A DNA stretch of 64,000 bases from Acuticoccus sediminis (GTDB lineage: Bacteria; Pseudomonadota; Alphaproteobacteria; Rhizobiales; Amorphaceae): contig NZ_QHHQ01000002.1 of NCBI RefSeq assembly GCF_003258595.1, positions 682,001 to 746,000 on the forward strand. Direction: 5' to 3'. A program made the translations under genes and the position numbers. Below the pieces are notes generated by a model. It saw only the letters and a list, made by a program, of their open reading frames with translations, had not been told where the DNA came from and did not search any database. Shown here in pieces: positions 35,357 through 43,942 of the stretch (position 1 is its first letter; the number at the start of each line of letters is the position of its first letter).

Positions 35357-36780
35357 CGGCGCGCCGCCGCCTCGCGCTGGGGGCCCTCGCGGCCGCCATG
35401 TGCGGGCCGGCGGCGGCGCAGGCTCCCGACCCGGCGACCGCGCCCGAGCTGCCGCCGCTCACCACGACACGGTACGACGAGGCATGGTCCGTCCTCGCCG
35501 ACCCGGTCTACGCCGACACCGGCACGGGACGGGTCTGGAGCGGCCGGCTCAAGTACATCCCGCTCACGGACGACGGCTCCGTCTACCTGACCCTCGGGAT
35601 GGAGCTGCGTGCCCGCAACGAGGACTACCGCAACAACGTCTGGGACTCGGTCCCCGACCCCGACAACGGGTACCTGTGGCTGCGCGCGCTTCCCTATGCC
35701 GACCTCCACGCCGGCCCGACGCGCGCCTTCGTCCAGCCCATCATCGCGTACGCGGTGGGGGTGGAGCCGAAGCCGAGCCCCGTCGACCAGACGCGCATCG
35801 ACATCCTGCAGGCCTTCGCCGACTACGCGGTGCCGCTCGCCGGGAACGGCACGCTGACGGTGCGCGGCGGGCGCGAGATGATCGGCCTCGGATCGGAGCG
35901 GCTCGTCGGCACCCGCTACGGCCCCAACGTGCCGCTCGCGTTCGACGGCGGGCGGGTGATCGTCGAGCACGGGCCGTGGGTGACGAACCTTCTGGCGGTC
36001 CGCCCGGTGGAGGCCGGTCCCGACAGCTTCGACGACAAGACCTCGACGAGCCGCACCCTCTGGGGCATCTACGCGACCTATTCGGGTCTCTGGAGCTCGA
36101 ATGTCGGCGCGGACGTCTACTATCTCGGCTACCGCAACGACGACGCGTCCTTCCAGCAGGGGAGCGGGCGGGAGCTGCGGCACACCCTCGGGGTGCGCCT
36201 CTTCGACAGCGCGGACCCGCTGCACTTCAACATCGAGGGCATGGTCCAGTTCGGCCGCTTCGCCGGCGGGTCGATCGGCGCGTGGTCGCTCGCGACGGAG
36301 GTGGGGCGCCGGTTCGAGGCACTGCCGTTCTCGCCGGACTTCACCATGCGGGTGAACGTCGCCAGCGGTGACGGGGACCCGGACGACGACCATCTCGGGA
36401 CGTTCAATGCGCTGTTCCCGAAGGGAAAATACTTCGGCGAGCTGTCGCCCATCGGACCCTACAACATCATCAACGTGAACCCGCGCGTCGACCTCGACCT
36501 CGGCCACGGCTGGGCGGCGGGCCTGTCCGGCGGGCTCTACTGGCGCGCCAGCACCGGGGACGGGATCTACGACATCCCCGGCCATCTCATCCGCTCCGGC
36601 GAGGGGACGGACGCGCGCTTCATCGGCACCCAGGCGGAGGTGACGGTGGAGTGGCAGGCGAGCCGCGCGCTCGGGTTCTCAGCTTCGGCCTCGCTGTTCA
36701 CCGCCGGGGAATACATCCGCCAGTCGGGGCCCTCGGCGACCATCGGGATGCTCGGCTTCGAGGCCGGGTACCGCTTTTAG
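35353..36780 (+). CDS. Outer-membrane porin, alginate-export type
   Basis: 475 residues with a signal peptide (1-23, ending AAAQA) and a long chain of amphipathic strands ending in a C-terminal Phe (GYRF), as expected for an outer-membrane beta-barrel. VYLTLGMELRARNEDYRNN, near the start, resembles alginate-export (AlgE-like) porins that pass anionic compounds. The GTG start overlaps the DoxX stop. Presumably it admits the substrate of the island's hydrolases (inference). Confidence 0.82.
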   Translation: MTARRRLALGALAAAMCGPAAAQAPDPATAPELPPLTTTRYDEAWSVLADPVYADTGTGRVWSGRLKYIPLTDDGSVYLTLGMELRARNEDYRNNVWDSVPDPDNGYLWLRALPYADLHAGPTRAFVQPIIAYAVGVEPKPSPVDQTRIDILQAFADYAVPLAGNGTLTVRGGREMIGLGSERLVGTRYGPNVPLAFDGGRVIVEHGPWVTNLLAVRPVEAGPDSFDDKTSTSRTLWGIYATYSGLWSSNVGADVYYLGYRNDDASFQQGSGRELRHTLGVRLFDSADPLHFNIEGMVQFGRFAGGSIGAWSLATEVGRRFEALPFSPDFTMRVNVASGDGDPDDDHLGTFNALFPKGKYFGELSPIGPYNIINVNPRVDLDLGHGWAAGLSGGLYWRASTGDGIYDIPGHLIRSGEGTDARFIGTQAEVTVEWQASRALGFSASASLFTAGEYIRQSGPSATIGMLGFEAGYRF

Positions 36781-36803
36781 TCAACGCGCTGCAGAGGATG
36801 GCG

Positions 36804-37496
36804 ATGGCGTTCAAGATCACCACACAGGACAAGGCTCTGCCGTGCCTGCTCCTTCTCCTGTCGCTGACGACGGGCCTCGTCGACGCGATCAGCGTGCTCG
36901 GCCTCGGCAAGGTCTTCACGGCCAACATGACGGGCAACGTCGTCTTTCTCGGCTTCGCCACGATGGGCGTGCCGGGGTTCGGCGTGGCGCCCTACATCGT
37001 CGCCCTGGCCTCGTTCCTGACGGGCGCGGCGGTGGCGGGGCGCACGGTCAACCTCACCTCGTCGCGGCCGCGCTCGCACTGGCTCCTCGCGGCGGCGACG
37101 ATCGAGGGCGGACTGTTGCTGATCTCCGCCGTCATCGCCCTCGACTACGATATCGCGACGCTCCAGCCTGCCGGGAGCCTCTATGCGATCATCGCGCTGA
37201 CCGGACTTGCGATGGGGCTGCGCAACGCGACCATCCGCCAGCTCAAGGTGCCCGACATGACGACTACCGTCCTGACCCTGACGCTCACCGGCCTCGCGGC
37301 GGAATCGACGCTCGGCGGCGGGTCGAACCCCAACTGGTTCCGGCGCATCGCGAGCGTGGTCGCGATCTTCCTCGGCGCGGCCATCGGCGCAGCGCTCGTC
37401 ACGACGGTGGGGCTCAGCGTTCCGCTGGCCCTGGCCGGCGGCATCGTGCTGCTCGCGACGATCGGGCTCGCGATACTGCCGCGCGCCCCGGAATGA
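36804..37496 (+). CDS. DUF1275 (YoaK) family membrane protein
   Basis: 230 residues with about six helices. LSLTTGLVDAISVLGLGKVF, then TANMTGNVVFLGFA and GLAMGLRNATIRQLKVPD are the conserved strings of the YoaK/DUF1275 family. Function unknown, perhaps transport. GAGG lies six bases before this ATG; an ATG two codons earlier is also in frame. It follows the porin by 23 bases and probably belongs to the same transcript. Confidence 0.88.
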   Translation: MAFKITTQDKALPCLLLLLSLTTGLVDAISVLGLGKVFTANMTGNVVFLGFATMGVPGFGVAPYIVALASFLTGAAVAGRTVNLTSSRPRSHWLLAAATIEGGLLLISAVIALDYDIATLQPAGSLYAIIALTGLAMGLRNATIRQLKVPDMTTTVLTLTLTGLAAESTLGGGSNPNWFRRIASVVAIFLGAAIGAALVTTVGLSVPLALAGGIVLLATIGLAILPRAPE

Positions 37497-37591
37497 TGCC
37501 GCGCGGCGTTCGTGCAAACGCGGCGGTGAACCGACAAGCCCGCCGCGGCGTGCCGTGCCATCGGGTCCGTAGCAGACTGGAGGTCTTTCCC

Positions 37592-38503
37592 ATGCCGAGC
37601 CGGGACATTCGAACCATCCGCCGGGGCGCGCTCGCCGCCGCGCTGGCGATCCTCGCCGCGACCGCCCCCGTCGCCGCCGGGCCGCTCGCGGTCGGCCCGC
37701 AGTACGACACCACGCACGTCTACCTCGATCCGGCCGACGTCGACCGGTTCGTGACGAGCTTCACCGCGACCTTCGGCGGTGCCTCGACCCCGCAGATCGT
37801 GGTGACCGTGACACCGACGCCGAGCCGGACCACCTCGCAGCTCGTCATGACGCCGGTCGGCACGCTGTCGGTGTTCGGCTACGAGACGCCCGTTCCGTAC
37901 CCCTTCGGTGAGGAGCGCACCGGCTATCTCGTCACCGACCTCGACGAGGCGGTCGCCGCAGCGCGGGAGGCGGGCGCCTGGGTGCTGGTGGCGCCGTTCG
38001 ACGATCCCATCGGCCGCGACGCCGTGGTCACCTGGCCGGGCGGCATCGACATGCAGTTCTACTGGCACACCACGCCGCCGGACTATCCGGCGTTGGCGAC
38101 CGTGCCGGAGAACCGCGTCTACATCTCGCCCGACGCGGCCGACGAGTTCGTGGCGCACTTCCTCGCCTTCTCGGGCGGCCGGCTGGTGGAGGACGACCCC
38201 GACGCCTCGGGTGCCGAGATCGGCCGCGATGGCACGTACCGGCGCGTCCGCCTCGAGAGCCGGTTCGGGCGAATGGTCGTCCTGGTGACGGACGGGCACC
38301 TGCCTTACCCGTTCGGCCGCGAGGTCACGGGGTACGAGGTCGCCGCCCTCGACGACACGCTCGCGAAGGCGGCGGCGACCGGCGCGACGGTGCTCGCCGG
38401 TCCCGTATCGGCCGACGGGCGGCGGACCGCCATGGTGGAGTTCCCCGGCGGATACATCGCCGAGGTCCACGGCCCCGATGGCGGGGCGAAGCCGGGGCAG
38501 TGA
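37592..38503 (+). CDS. Exported VOC/glyoxalase-like protein
   Basis: 303 residues with a signal peptide (1-29, ending PVAAG). Two tandem halves each look like a vicinal-oxygen-chelate module: THVYLDPADVDRFVTSF with PFGEERTGYLVTD in the first, and NRVYISPDAADEFVAHFLAF with PFGREVTGYEVAA in the second. The repeated PFGxE/RxTGY pattern supports internal duplication. Metal ligands are not clear. GGAGG precedes the ATG. Secreted VOC proteins are poorly understood. A loopless palindrome follows the gene. Confidence 0.7.
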   Translation: MPSRDIRTIRRGALAAALAILAATAPVAAGPLAVGPQYDTTHVYLDPADVDRFVTSFTATFGGASTPQIVVTVTPTPSRTTSQLVMTPVGTLSVFGYETPVPYPFGEERTGYLVTDLDEAVAAAREAGAWVLVAPFDDPIGRDAVVTWPGGIDMQFYWHTTPPDYPALATVPENRVYISPDAADEFVAHFLAFSGGRLVEDDPDASGAEIGRDGTYRRVRLESRFGRMVVLVTDGHLPYPFGREVTGYEVAALDDTLAKAAATGATVLAGPVSADGRRTAMVEFPGGYIAEVHGPDGGAKPGQ

Positions 38504-38508
38504 GGGGA

Positions 38509-38528
38509 CGGCGCCCCGCGGGGCGCCG
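38509..38528. terminator. 20-base palindrome between convergent genes
   Basis: CGGCGCCCCG followed directly by CGGGGCGCCG is a perfect palindrome five bases after the VOC gene stop and five before the end of the convergent fmdB. It could fold as an eight-base stem with a four-base loop on either strand, without a T-run. Probably a shared terminator. Confidence 0.6.
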
Positions 38529-38533
38529 CCGGT

Positions 38534-38866
38534 TCAGTGGGAGATCATCCAGGGCCGGGCGGAGGGGAAGGACTTGGACCCGTCCGGCCGGTGGAGCGTT
38601 CCCCGGCTCTTCGACTTGCCGGAGCAGCAGCCGCAGCCGGGGCCGTGCCCGTCGCCGGAGCGCCTCGGGCTGTCAGCCGAGCGCTCGTTGGTGGCGTGGG
38701 CATGGCGCTTCGCTCCGTCCATGCCGGCGAGCCGGGGCGCCGTCATGATCGCCCGCGGTGCCGCCGTGCCGCAGGCGGGGCAGGGCGACGGATCGGCTGA
38801 CTCGGCCATCGGCCGGACCGCCTGGAACGCGCCGTGGCGGGTGCAGAGGTACTCGTAGGTCGGCAT
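38534..38866 (-). CDS. fmdB: FmdB-family zinc ribbon protein
   Basis: 110 residues beginning MPTYEYLCTRHG, the standard FmdB start, with a zinc ribbon completed by CPACGTAAP. A second Cys cluster, GPGCGCCSG, lies in the C-terminal half. FmdB was described as a putative regulatory protein of the amide operon in Methylophilus. It begins four bases after the formamidase stop and is the last gene of the minus-strand amide unit. Confidence 0.9.
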   Translation of the reverse strand: MPTYEYLCTRHGAFQAVRPMAESADPSPCPACGTAAPRAIMTAPRLAGMDGAKRHAHATNERSADSPRRSGDGHGPGCGCCSGKSKSRGTLHRPDGSKSFPSARPWMISH

Positions 38867-38870
38867 CGGT

Positions 38871-40103
38871 TCAGAGGTCCGGCGCGATCGGCACGTCCAC
38901 CGAGCCGTCGATGAACGGCGTCGGCCCGTCCTTGTTGGGCATCAGGTCGGCGTCGAAGATGTCGGTCGGGAGCCAGAGCGTGGCGCACGCGTTCGGCACG
39001 TCGACGACGCCGGAGATATGCCCCTGCACCGGCGCGGTGCCGAGAATCGCGTACCCCTGCGCGCCGGAGTAGCCGAACTTCTTCAGGTATTCGATCGCAT
39101 TGAGGCAGGCTTGGCGGTAGGCGATGTGGACGTCGAGGTAGTGCTGCGTGCCGGCCTCGTCGACGGAGATGCCCTCGAAGATCAGGAAGTCGTCGTACTT
39201 CGGGGTGATCGGCGAGGGGCGGAAGATCGGGTTCTTGATCCCGTACTTGGCCATGCCGCCCTTGATGAGGTCGACCTTGATGTGCAGCCAGCCGGCCATC
39301 TCGATGGCGCCGCAGAAGGTGATCTCGCCGTCGCCCTGGCTGAAGTGCAGGTCGCCCATCGAGAGGCCCGCCCCGTCGACATAGACGGGGAAGTAAACCT
39401 TCGAGCCGCGCGACAGGTCCTTGATATCGCAGTTGCCGCCATGCTCGCGGGGCGGGACGGTGCGGGCTCCGGTCGCCGCGGCCTTGTCGCGCGCGTCGCC
39501 GGCGAGCTTGCCCATGTGGGCGGTCTCACCGCCGTCCGGGAGGTTGGCGAGGCCGGGGACGCGGCCCGGGTCGGTGTCGAACAGCGCCTTCTCGCGCGTG
39601 TTCCACGTCTCCAGCATCTTGTGATCGGGCAGGCAGCCGATGAGGCCGGGATGGATGAGGCCGGCGTAGCGCACGCCCGGCACGTGGCGCGACTTGGTGA
39701 ACATGCCCTCGAAGTCCCAGATGGACTTCTGCGCGGCGGGGAAGTGGTCGGTCAGGAAGCCGCCGCCGTTGTTCTTGGAGAAGAAGCCGTTGAAGCCCCA
39801 GTTCATCGCCTCGACGGCGCCGATGTCGAGGATGTCGACCACCAGGAGGTCGCCGGGCTCGGCGCCCTTCACGCCGATCGGTCCGGAGAGGAAGTGGACC
39901 TGGCGCAGGTCCACGTCGCGCACGTCCGCGGCCGAGTCGTCGTTCTTGATCTGCCCGCCGGTCCAGTCATAGGTCTCGACGAGGAAGTCGTCGCCCGGCT
40001 CCACCCAGTCGCACATCGGGATATCGGGGTGCCAACGATTGTGGATCTTCTCGTTGGTGTAGGGGCTCTCGGAGAGATCGACCTTGATGAGGGTGCTCGC
40101 CAT
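38871..40103 (-). CDS. fmdA: Formamidase
   Basis: Cytoplasmic enzyme hydrolysing formamide (and poorly other short amides) to formate and ammonia. 410 residues, standard length for FmdA. It starts MASTLIKVDLSESPY, with IHNRWHPDIPMCDWVEPGDD and VHFLSGPIGVKGAEPGDLLV early on, GLIHPGLIGCLPDH in the middle and DLHFSQGDGEITFCGAIEM later, all diagnostic of FmdA. It lies after an amide/urea ABC transporter and before fmdB, so import and hydrolysis are encoded together. Confidence 0.95.
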   Translation of the reverse strand: MASTLIKVDLSESPYTNEKIHNRWHPDIPMCDWVEPGDDFLVETYDWTGGQIKNDDSAADVRDVDLRQVHFLSGPIGVKGAEPGDLLVVDILDIGAVEAMNWGFNGFFSKNNGGGFLTDHFPAAQKSIWDFEGMFTKSRHVPGVRYAGLIHPGLIGCLPDHKMLETWNTREKALFDTDPGRVPGLANLPDGGETAHMGKLAGDARDKAAATGARTVPPREHGGNCDIKDLSRGSKVYFPVYVDGAGLSMGDLHFSQGDGEITFCGAIEMAGWLHIKVDLIKGGMAKYGIKNPIFRPSPITPKYDDFLIFEGISVDEAGTQHYLDVHIAYRQACLNAIEYLKKFGYSGAQGYAILGTAPVQGHISGVVDVPNACATLWLPTDIFDADLMPNKDGPTPFIDGSVDVPIAPDL

Positions 40104-40180
40104 TCTCTTTAACCTTTGCTGATGGCTGGGGCTGCCCCGGGACGGAACCGGAGAGAGCAGCTCGTCTTCTCGGGGTAGGG

Positions 40181-40202
40181 CGCGGGCCGCGGACAGCCCG
40201 CG
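40181..40202 (-). terminator. Hairpin between urtE and fmdA
   Basis: CGCGGGC and GCCCGCG form a 7-base stem with an 8-base loop just after the urtE stop on the minus strand, without a T-run. It may partly attenuate read-through or stabilise the mRNA end. Confidence 0.35.
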
Positions 40203-40203
40203 G

Positions 40204-40956
40204 TCACACGGAGAGGAAGCGGGCGACCGCCGCCTCGTCGACGCCGTCGCGCGGGCTCTCGTGCGCGATGGTGCCGTTCTCGATCACGAGGATCCGGTCG
40301 GCGACGTCGAGCGCGAACGAGAGGACCTGCTCGGAGACGACCACCGAGAGGCCCCGCTCGTCGCGGATCTGGCGGAGCGTTCGCGCCATGTCGCGGATGA
40401 TGGACGGCTGGATGCCCTCGGTCGGCTCGTCGAGCAGCAGCACGGACGGGTTGGCCGCAAGCGCCCGCGCGATGGCGAGCTGCTGCTGCTGCCCGCCCGA
40501 GAGGTTGCCGCCGCGCCGCCGCCGCATCTCGAGGAGTACGGGGAAGAGGTCGTAGATCTCCTGCGGCACGTCGGTCCGTCCGGTGACGGTGAGGCCGGTC
40601 TCGATGTTCTCCTGCACCGTCATGGTGGAGAAGATCTGCCGGCCCTGCGGCACGTAGGCGAGGCCGCTCGCGACGCGCAGGTGGCTCTTCATGGCGGTCA
40701 CGTCGACGCCGCCGACGGCGATCGTGCCGGACTTCACCGGCACGAGGCCCATGAGCGACTTCATCAGGGTGGTCTTGCCCATGCCGTTGCGGCCCATGAC
40801 GGCGACGATCTCGCCGGGCGCGACGGCGAGGTCGATGCCGTGGATGACCTCGCTCTCGCCGTAGGAGACATGGAGGTCGGTGACGGTGAGGCCCCTCCCG
40901 GCGTCTGGCGCGCCGATGTGGGACGGAGCGAGGGCGGTGCGGAGACTTTGCAGCAT
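40204..40956 (-). CDS. urtE: Urea/short-amide ABC transporter ATPase UrtE
   Basis: 250-residue ATPase of the branched-chain amino acid type. Walker A GRNGMGKTTLMKSL, signature LSGGQQQQLAIARAL, Walker B LLLDEPTEGIQPSI and the switch region VVVSEQVLSF are visible. GxNxMGKTT and EGIQPSI are characteristic of UrtE compared with LivF. An N-terminal lead of about 24 residues precedes the ATPase. It is the last transporter gene before formamidase. Confidence 0.93.
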   Translation of the reverse strand: MLQSLRTALAPSHIGAPDAGRGLTVTDLHVSYGESEVIHGIDLAVAPGEIVAVMGRNGMGKTTLMKSLMGLVPVKSGTIAVGGVDVTAMKSHLRVASGLAYVPQGRQIFSTMTVQENIETGLTVTGRTDVPQEIYDLFPVLLEMRRRRGGNLSGGQQQQLAIARALAANPSVLLLDEPTEGIQPSIIRDMARTLRQIRDERGLSVVVSEQVLSFALDVADRILVIENGTIAHESPRDGVDEAAVARFLSV

Positions 40957-40958
40957 GG

Positions 40959-41726
40959 TCAATGCCCCAGGTAGACGTCGATGACGGCCGGGTCGGACTT
41001 CACCTTCTCCATCGAGCCTTCGGCGAGGATCTTGCCCTGGTGCAGCACGGTGACCTTGTGGGCGATGTCCTCGACGAACCCCATGTCGTGCTCGATGACG
41101 ATCACGGAGCGGCCTTCGGTGATGGTGTGGAGGAGCTCGGCGGTCTTGCGCCGCTCGGCGACGGACATGCCGGCGACGGGCTCGTCGAGCATCAGGAGCT
41201 CCGGTTCCTGGATGAGGAGCATGCCGATCTCGAGCCACTGCTTCTGGCCGTGGCTGAGGGTTGCGGCCTTCTGGTCGAGGTGGTCGGCGAGGAAGATCAT
41301 CTCCGCCACCTCCCGCACCCGGTCGATCACCTCGGCGCCGCGCTGGAAGAAGAGCGAGCCGAAGACGCCGTGCCCGCGCGGGTAGGAGATCTCGAGGTTC
41401 TCGAAGACGGTGAGGTCCTCGTAGATCGAGGGGTTCTGGAACTTGCGGCCGACGCCGGCGTGGACGATCTGGTCCTCGCGCATGTGGGTCAGCTCGCGGC
41501 CCTTGAACTTGACCGAGCCTTCCGTCGCGCGGGTCTTGCCGCAGAGAAGGTCGAGCACCGTCGTCTTGCCCGCCCCGTTGGGGCCGATGATGACGCGGAT
41601 CTCGCCGGTGTCGACGTAGAAGGTGAGGTCGTTGACCGCCTTGAACCCGTCGAAGGAGACCGTGAGATGCTCCACGGAGAGCAGGTAGTCGTTGTTGGTG
41701 TATTCCTGAGTGCTCTGCGCGTTCAT
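40959..41726 (-). CDS. urtD: Urea/short-amide ABC transporter ATPase UrtD
   Basis: 255 residues, LivG-type ATPase. Walker A GPNGAGKTTVLDLL, signature-like LSHGQKQWLEIGMLL, Walker B LMLDEPVAGMSV and switch His in IVIEHDMGFVE. The SHGQKQWLEIGM signature is diagnostic of UrtD. Spacing is two bases to urtE and five from urtC. Confidence 0.94.
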   Translation of the reverse strand: MNAQSTQEYTNNDYLLSVEHLTVSFDGFKAVNDLTFYVDTGEIRVIIGPNGAGKTTVLDLLCGKTRATEGSVKFKGRELTHMREDQIVHAGVGRKFQNPSIYEDLTVFENLEISYPRGHGVFGSLFFQRGAEVIDRVREVAEMIFLADHLDQKAATLSHGQKQWLEIGMLLIQEPELLMLDEPVAGMSVAERRKTAELLHTITEGRSVIVIEHDMGFVEDIAHKVTVLHQGKILAEGSMEKVKSDPAVIDVYLGH

Positions 41727-41731
41727 CGCCG

Positions 41732-42877
41732 TTACTCCGCAGGGTTGGGCTGCTGGACCGCCGGTTCGGCGATCACCGGGCCGCGGCTGCGGCGGAGGGC
41801 CTTGCGGATCGGCGTCTCGATCCAGTCGTTGTAGAGACCGGCGACACCGGACGGGAAGGCGAGCACCACGCCGATGAAGAGCGCGCCCATGGCGAAGAGC
41901 CAGAGTTCCGGGAAGCTCTCCGACAGCGCCGTCTTCGCCCAGTTGACGAGAAGGGTCCCGTACACGGCGCCGAAGATGGAGTAGCGCCCGCCGACCGCGC
42001 AGAAGATCACCATCTCGATCGACGGCACGATGCCGACGAAGGACGGCGACATGAAACCGACCTGCAGGGTGAACATCGCCCCGCCGATGCCGGCGAACGC
42101 GCAGCCGAGGCAGAAGACGAAGATCTTGAAGTTGGCGACGTCGTAGCCGGAGAAGCGCACCCGGTCCTCCCGGTCGCGGATCGCGATGAGCAGCCGGCCG
42201 AGCTTCGAGCGGCGCACGAAGTGGGCCATGAACAGGCACGCGAAGAGGAGGACGGCGTTGACGAAGTAGAGGATCACCTTCGCGTCGTCGGTGCGGATGT
42301 CCCAGCCGAGCATCGTCCGGAGGTCGGTGATGCCGTTGACGCCGCCGGTGTAGCCCTGCTGGCCGATGATGAGGATCGTCAGGATCGCGGCGATCGCCTG
42401 GGTGATGATGGCGAAGTAGACGCCGCCGACACGGCGGCGGAACATCGCGACGCCGATGACGAAGGAGAGCGCGACCGGCACCAGCACCACCGCGACGAGC
42501 GCGAAGGGGAGGTAGTGGAACGGTTCCCACCACCAGGGCAGGTACGTGACCTGGTTCCAGTCCATGAAGTCCGGGATGCCGGGGGTGGACTGGATGGCGG
42601 TGTTCTCGGGCGAGGAGGCCTCGAGCTTCAGGAACATCGCCATGCAGTAGCCGCCAAGGCCGAAGAAGACGCCCTGACCCAGCGAGAGGATGCCGCCCGC
42701 GCCCCAGCACAGCACCAGCCCGAGCGCGACGAACGCGTAGGTGAGGTACTTGCCGAAGAGGTTGAGGCGGAAGACGTCCATCGTCATCGGCAGGACGACG
42801 AAGATCAGCGCGGCGAGGACGACGAAGCCCATGAGCTCCGTCCACGTGAACATGCGTTGGGAGACGACGCGGTTCAT
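41732..42877 (-). CDS. urtC: Urea/short-amide ABC transporter permease UrtC
   Basis: 381-residue permease with about ten hydrophobic segments. GLVLCWGAGGILSLGQGVFF and GLGGYCMAMFLKLE are strongly conserved in UrtC; FGAVYGTLLVNWAKTALSE lies near the C-terminus. Seven bases from urtB. Forms the membrane channel with UrtB. Confidence 0.94.
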   Translation of the reverse strand: MNRVVSQRMFTWTELMGFVVLAALIFVVLPMTMDVFRLNLFGKYLTYAFVALGLVLCWGAGGILSLGQGVFFGLGGYCMAMFLKLEASSPENTAIQSTPGIPDFMDWNQVTYLPWWWEPFHYLPFALVAVVLVPVALSFVIGVAMFRRRVGGVYFAIITQAIAAILTILIIGQQGYTGGVNGITDLRTMLGWDIRTDDAKVILYFVNAVLLFACLFMAHFVRRSKLGRLLIAIRDREDRVRFSGYDVANFKIFVFCLGCAFAGIGGAMFTLQVGFMSPSFVGIVPSIEMVIFCAVGGRYSIFGAVYGTLLVNWAKTALSESFPELWLFAMGALFIGVVLAFPSGVAGLYNDWIETPIRKALRRSRGPVIAEPAVQQPNPAE

Positions 42878-42884
42878 GGCGGCC

Positions 42885-43820
42885 TCAGTTGCGGATCTTG
42901 AGGGTGAAGAGACCCTGGGGACGCAGCATCAGGATGCCGACGACCGTGAGCAGGGTGAGCACCTTCGCCATGGAGCCGGAGATGAAAAACTCCATGAGCG
43001 ACTGCGCCTGGCTGATCGAGAACGCCGAGGCGATCGTGCCCGCGAGGCTCGCCGCGCCGCCGAAGACGACCACCAGGAAGGTGTCGACGATGTAGAGCTG
43101 GCCGGACGAGGGGCCGGTGGAGCCGATCATCGTGAAGGCGGCGCCCGCGACGCCGGCGATCCCGCAGCCGATGCCGAAGGTCATCCGGTCGACGCGTTCG
43201 GTGTTGATGCCGACCGCGCCGGCCATCGGCCGGTTGAAGGTGACCGCGCGGACCTTCTTGCCCCACTGGCTCTTCATCAGGAGGATCGCGACGGCGACCG
43301 CGATGGCGAACGTGAGGACCATCACGAAGAGGCCGTTGATGGGCACCTCGATGAGGTCGGTCAGGGGCAGGGAGCCCATCATCCAGTCCGGGATGGTGAC
43401 GCCCACCTCACGCGCGCCGAACACCGACCGGTAGGTCTGCTGGAGGATGAGGCTCAGGCCCCAGGTGGCGAGCAGCGTGTCGAGCGGTCTTCGGTAGAGG
43501 TGCCGGATGAGGAGCCACTCGACCATCATCCCCAGCGCCCCCGCCGCGATGAAGGCGAGAATCATGGCGACGAAGAAGTAGATGCTGAACAGCGCCGGGA
43601 TGTGGTTGGCGAAGAAGTGCGAGCACAGGTACGTCACGTACGCGCCCAAAATCATGAACTCGCCGTGCGCCATGTTGATGACGCCCATCTGGCCGAAGAT
43701 GATGGCGAGGCCGAGCGCCATGAGGACGAGGACGGAGAAGAGGATCAACCCCGCGAAGCCTTGCATGGCAAAGATCGCGATGAGGTCGCTGGACGAATAG
43801 CCTTCGAACATCGGCGGCAC
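42885..43820 (-). CDS. urtB: Urea/short-amide ABC transporter permease UrtB
   Basis: 311-residue LivH-type permease with about eight helices. LGLAIIFGQMGVINMAHGEF and MILGAYVTYL in the first part and RMTFGIGCGIAGVAGAAFTM later are diagnostic. It lacks the long N-terminal extension of some UrtB proteins. A 122-base GC-rich spacer separates it from urtA, as is common after binding-protein genes. Confidence 0.93.
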   Translation of the reverse strand: MPPMFEGYSSSDLIAIFAMQGFAGLILFSVLVLMALGLAIIFGQMGVINMAHGEFMILGAYVTYLCSHFFANHIPALFSIYFFVAMILAFIAAGALGMMVEWLLIRHLYRRPLDTLLATWGLSLILQQTYRSVFGAREVGVTIPDWMMGSLPLTDLIEVPINGLFVMVLTFAIAVAVAILLMKSQWGKKVRAVTFNRPMAGAVGINTERVDRMTFGIGCGIAGVAGAAFTMIGSTGPSSGQLYIVDTFLVVVFGGAASLAGTIASAFSISQAQSLMEFFISGSMAKVLTLLTVVGILMLRPQGLFTLKIRN

Positions 43821-43942
43821 CTTGATGGGAGAGGCGGGCGCGCGGCGGGGCGGCCGGATCCGGGGACCCGGCGCCGCCGCTCACGCGGGGGCGGGAGGCG
43901 CGGCGATCGGCCGGACGACGCGTCGCCGCCCGGCGCCGGGGC

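Noticed and set aside
43821-43942. Several GC-rich dyads after urtA considered as a terminator
   Set aside because: The arms are short and overlapping with no single stable stem, and the downstream urt genes are clearly part of the same unit.
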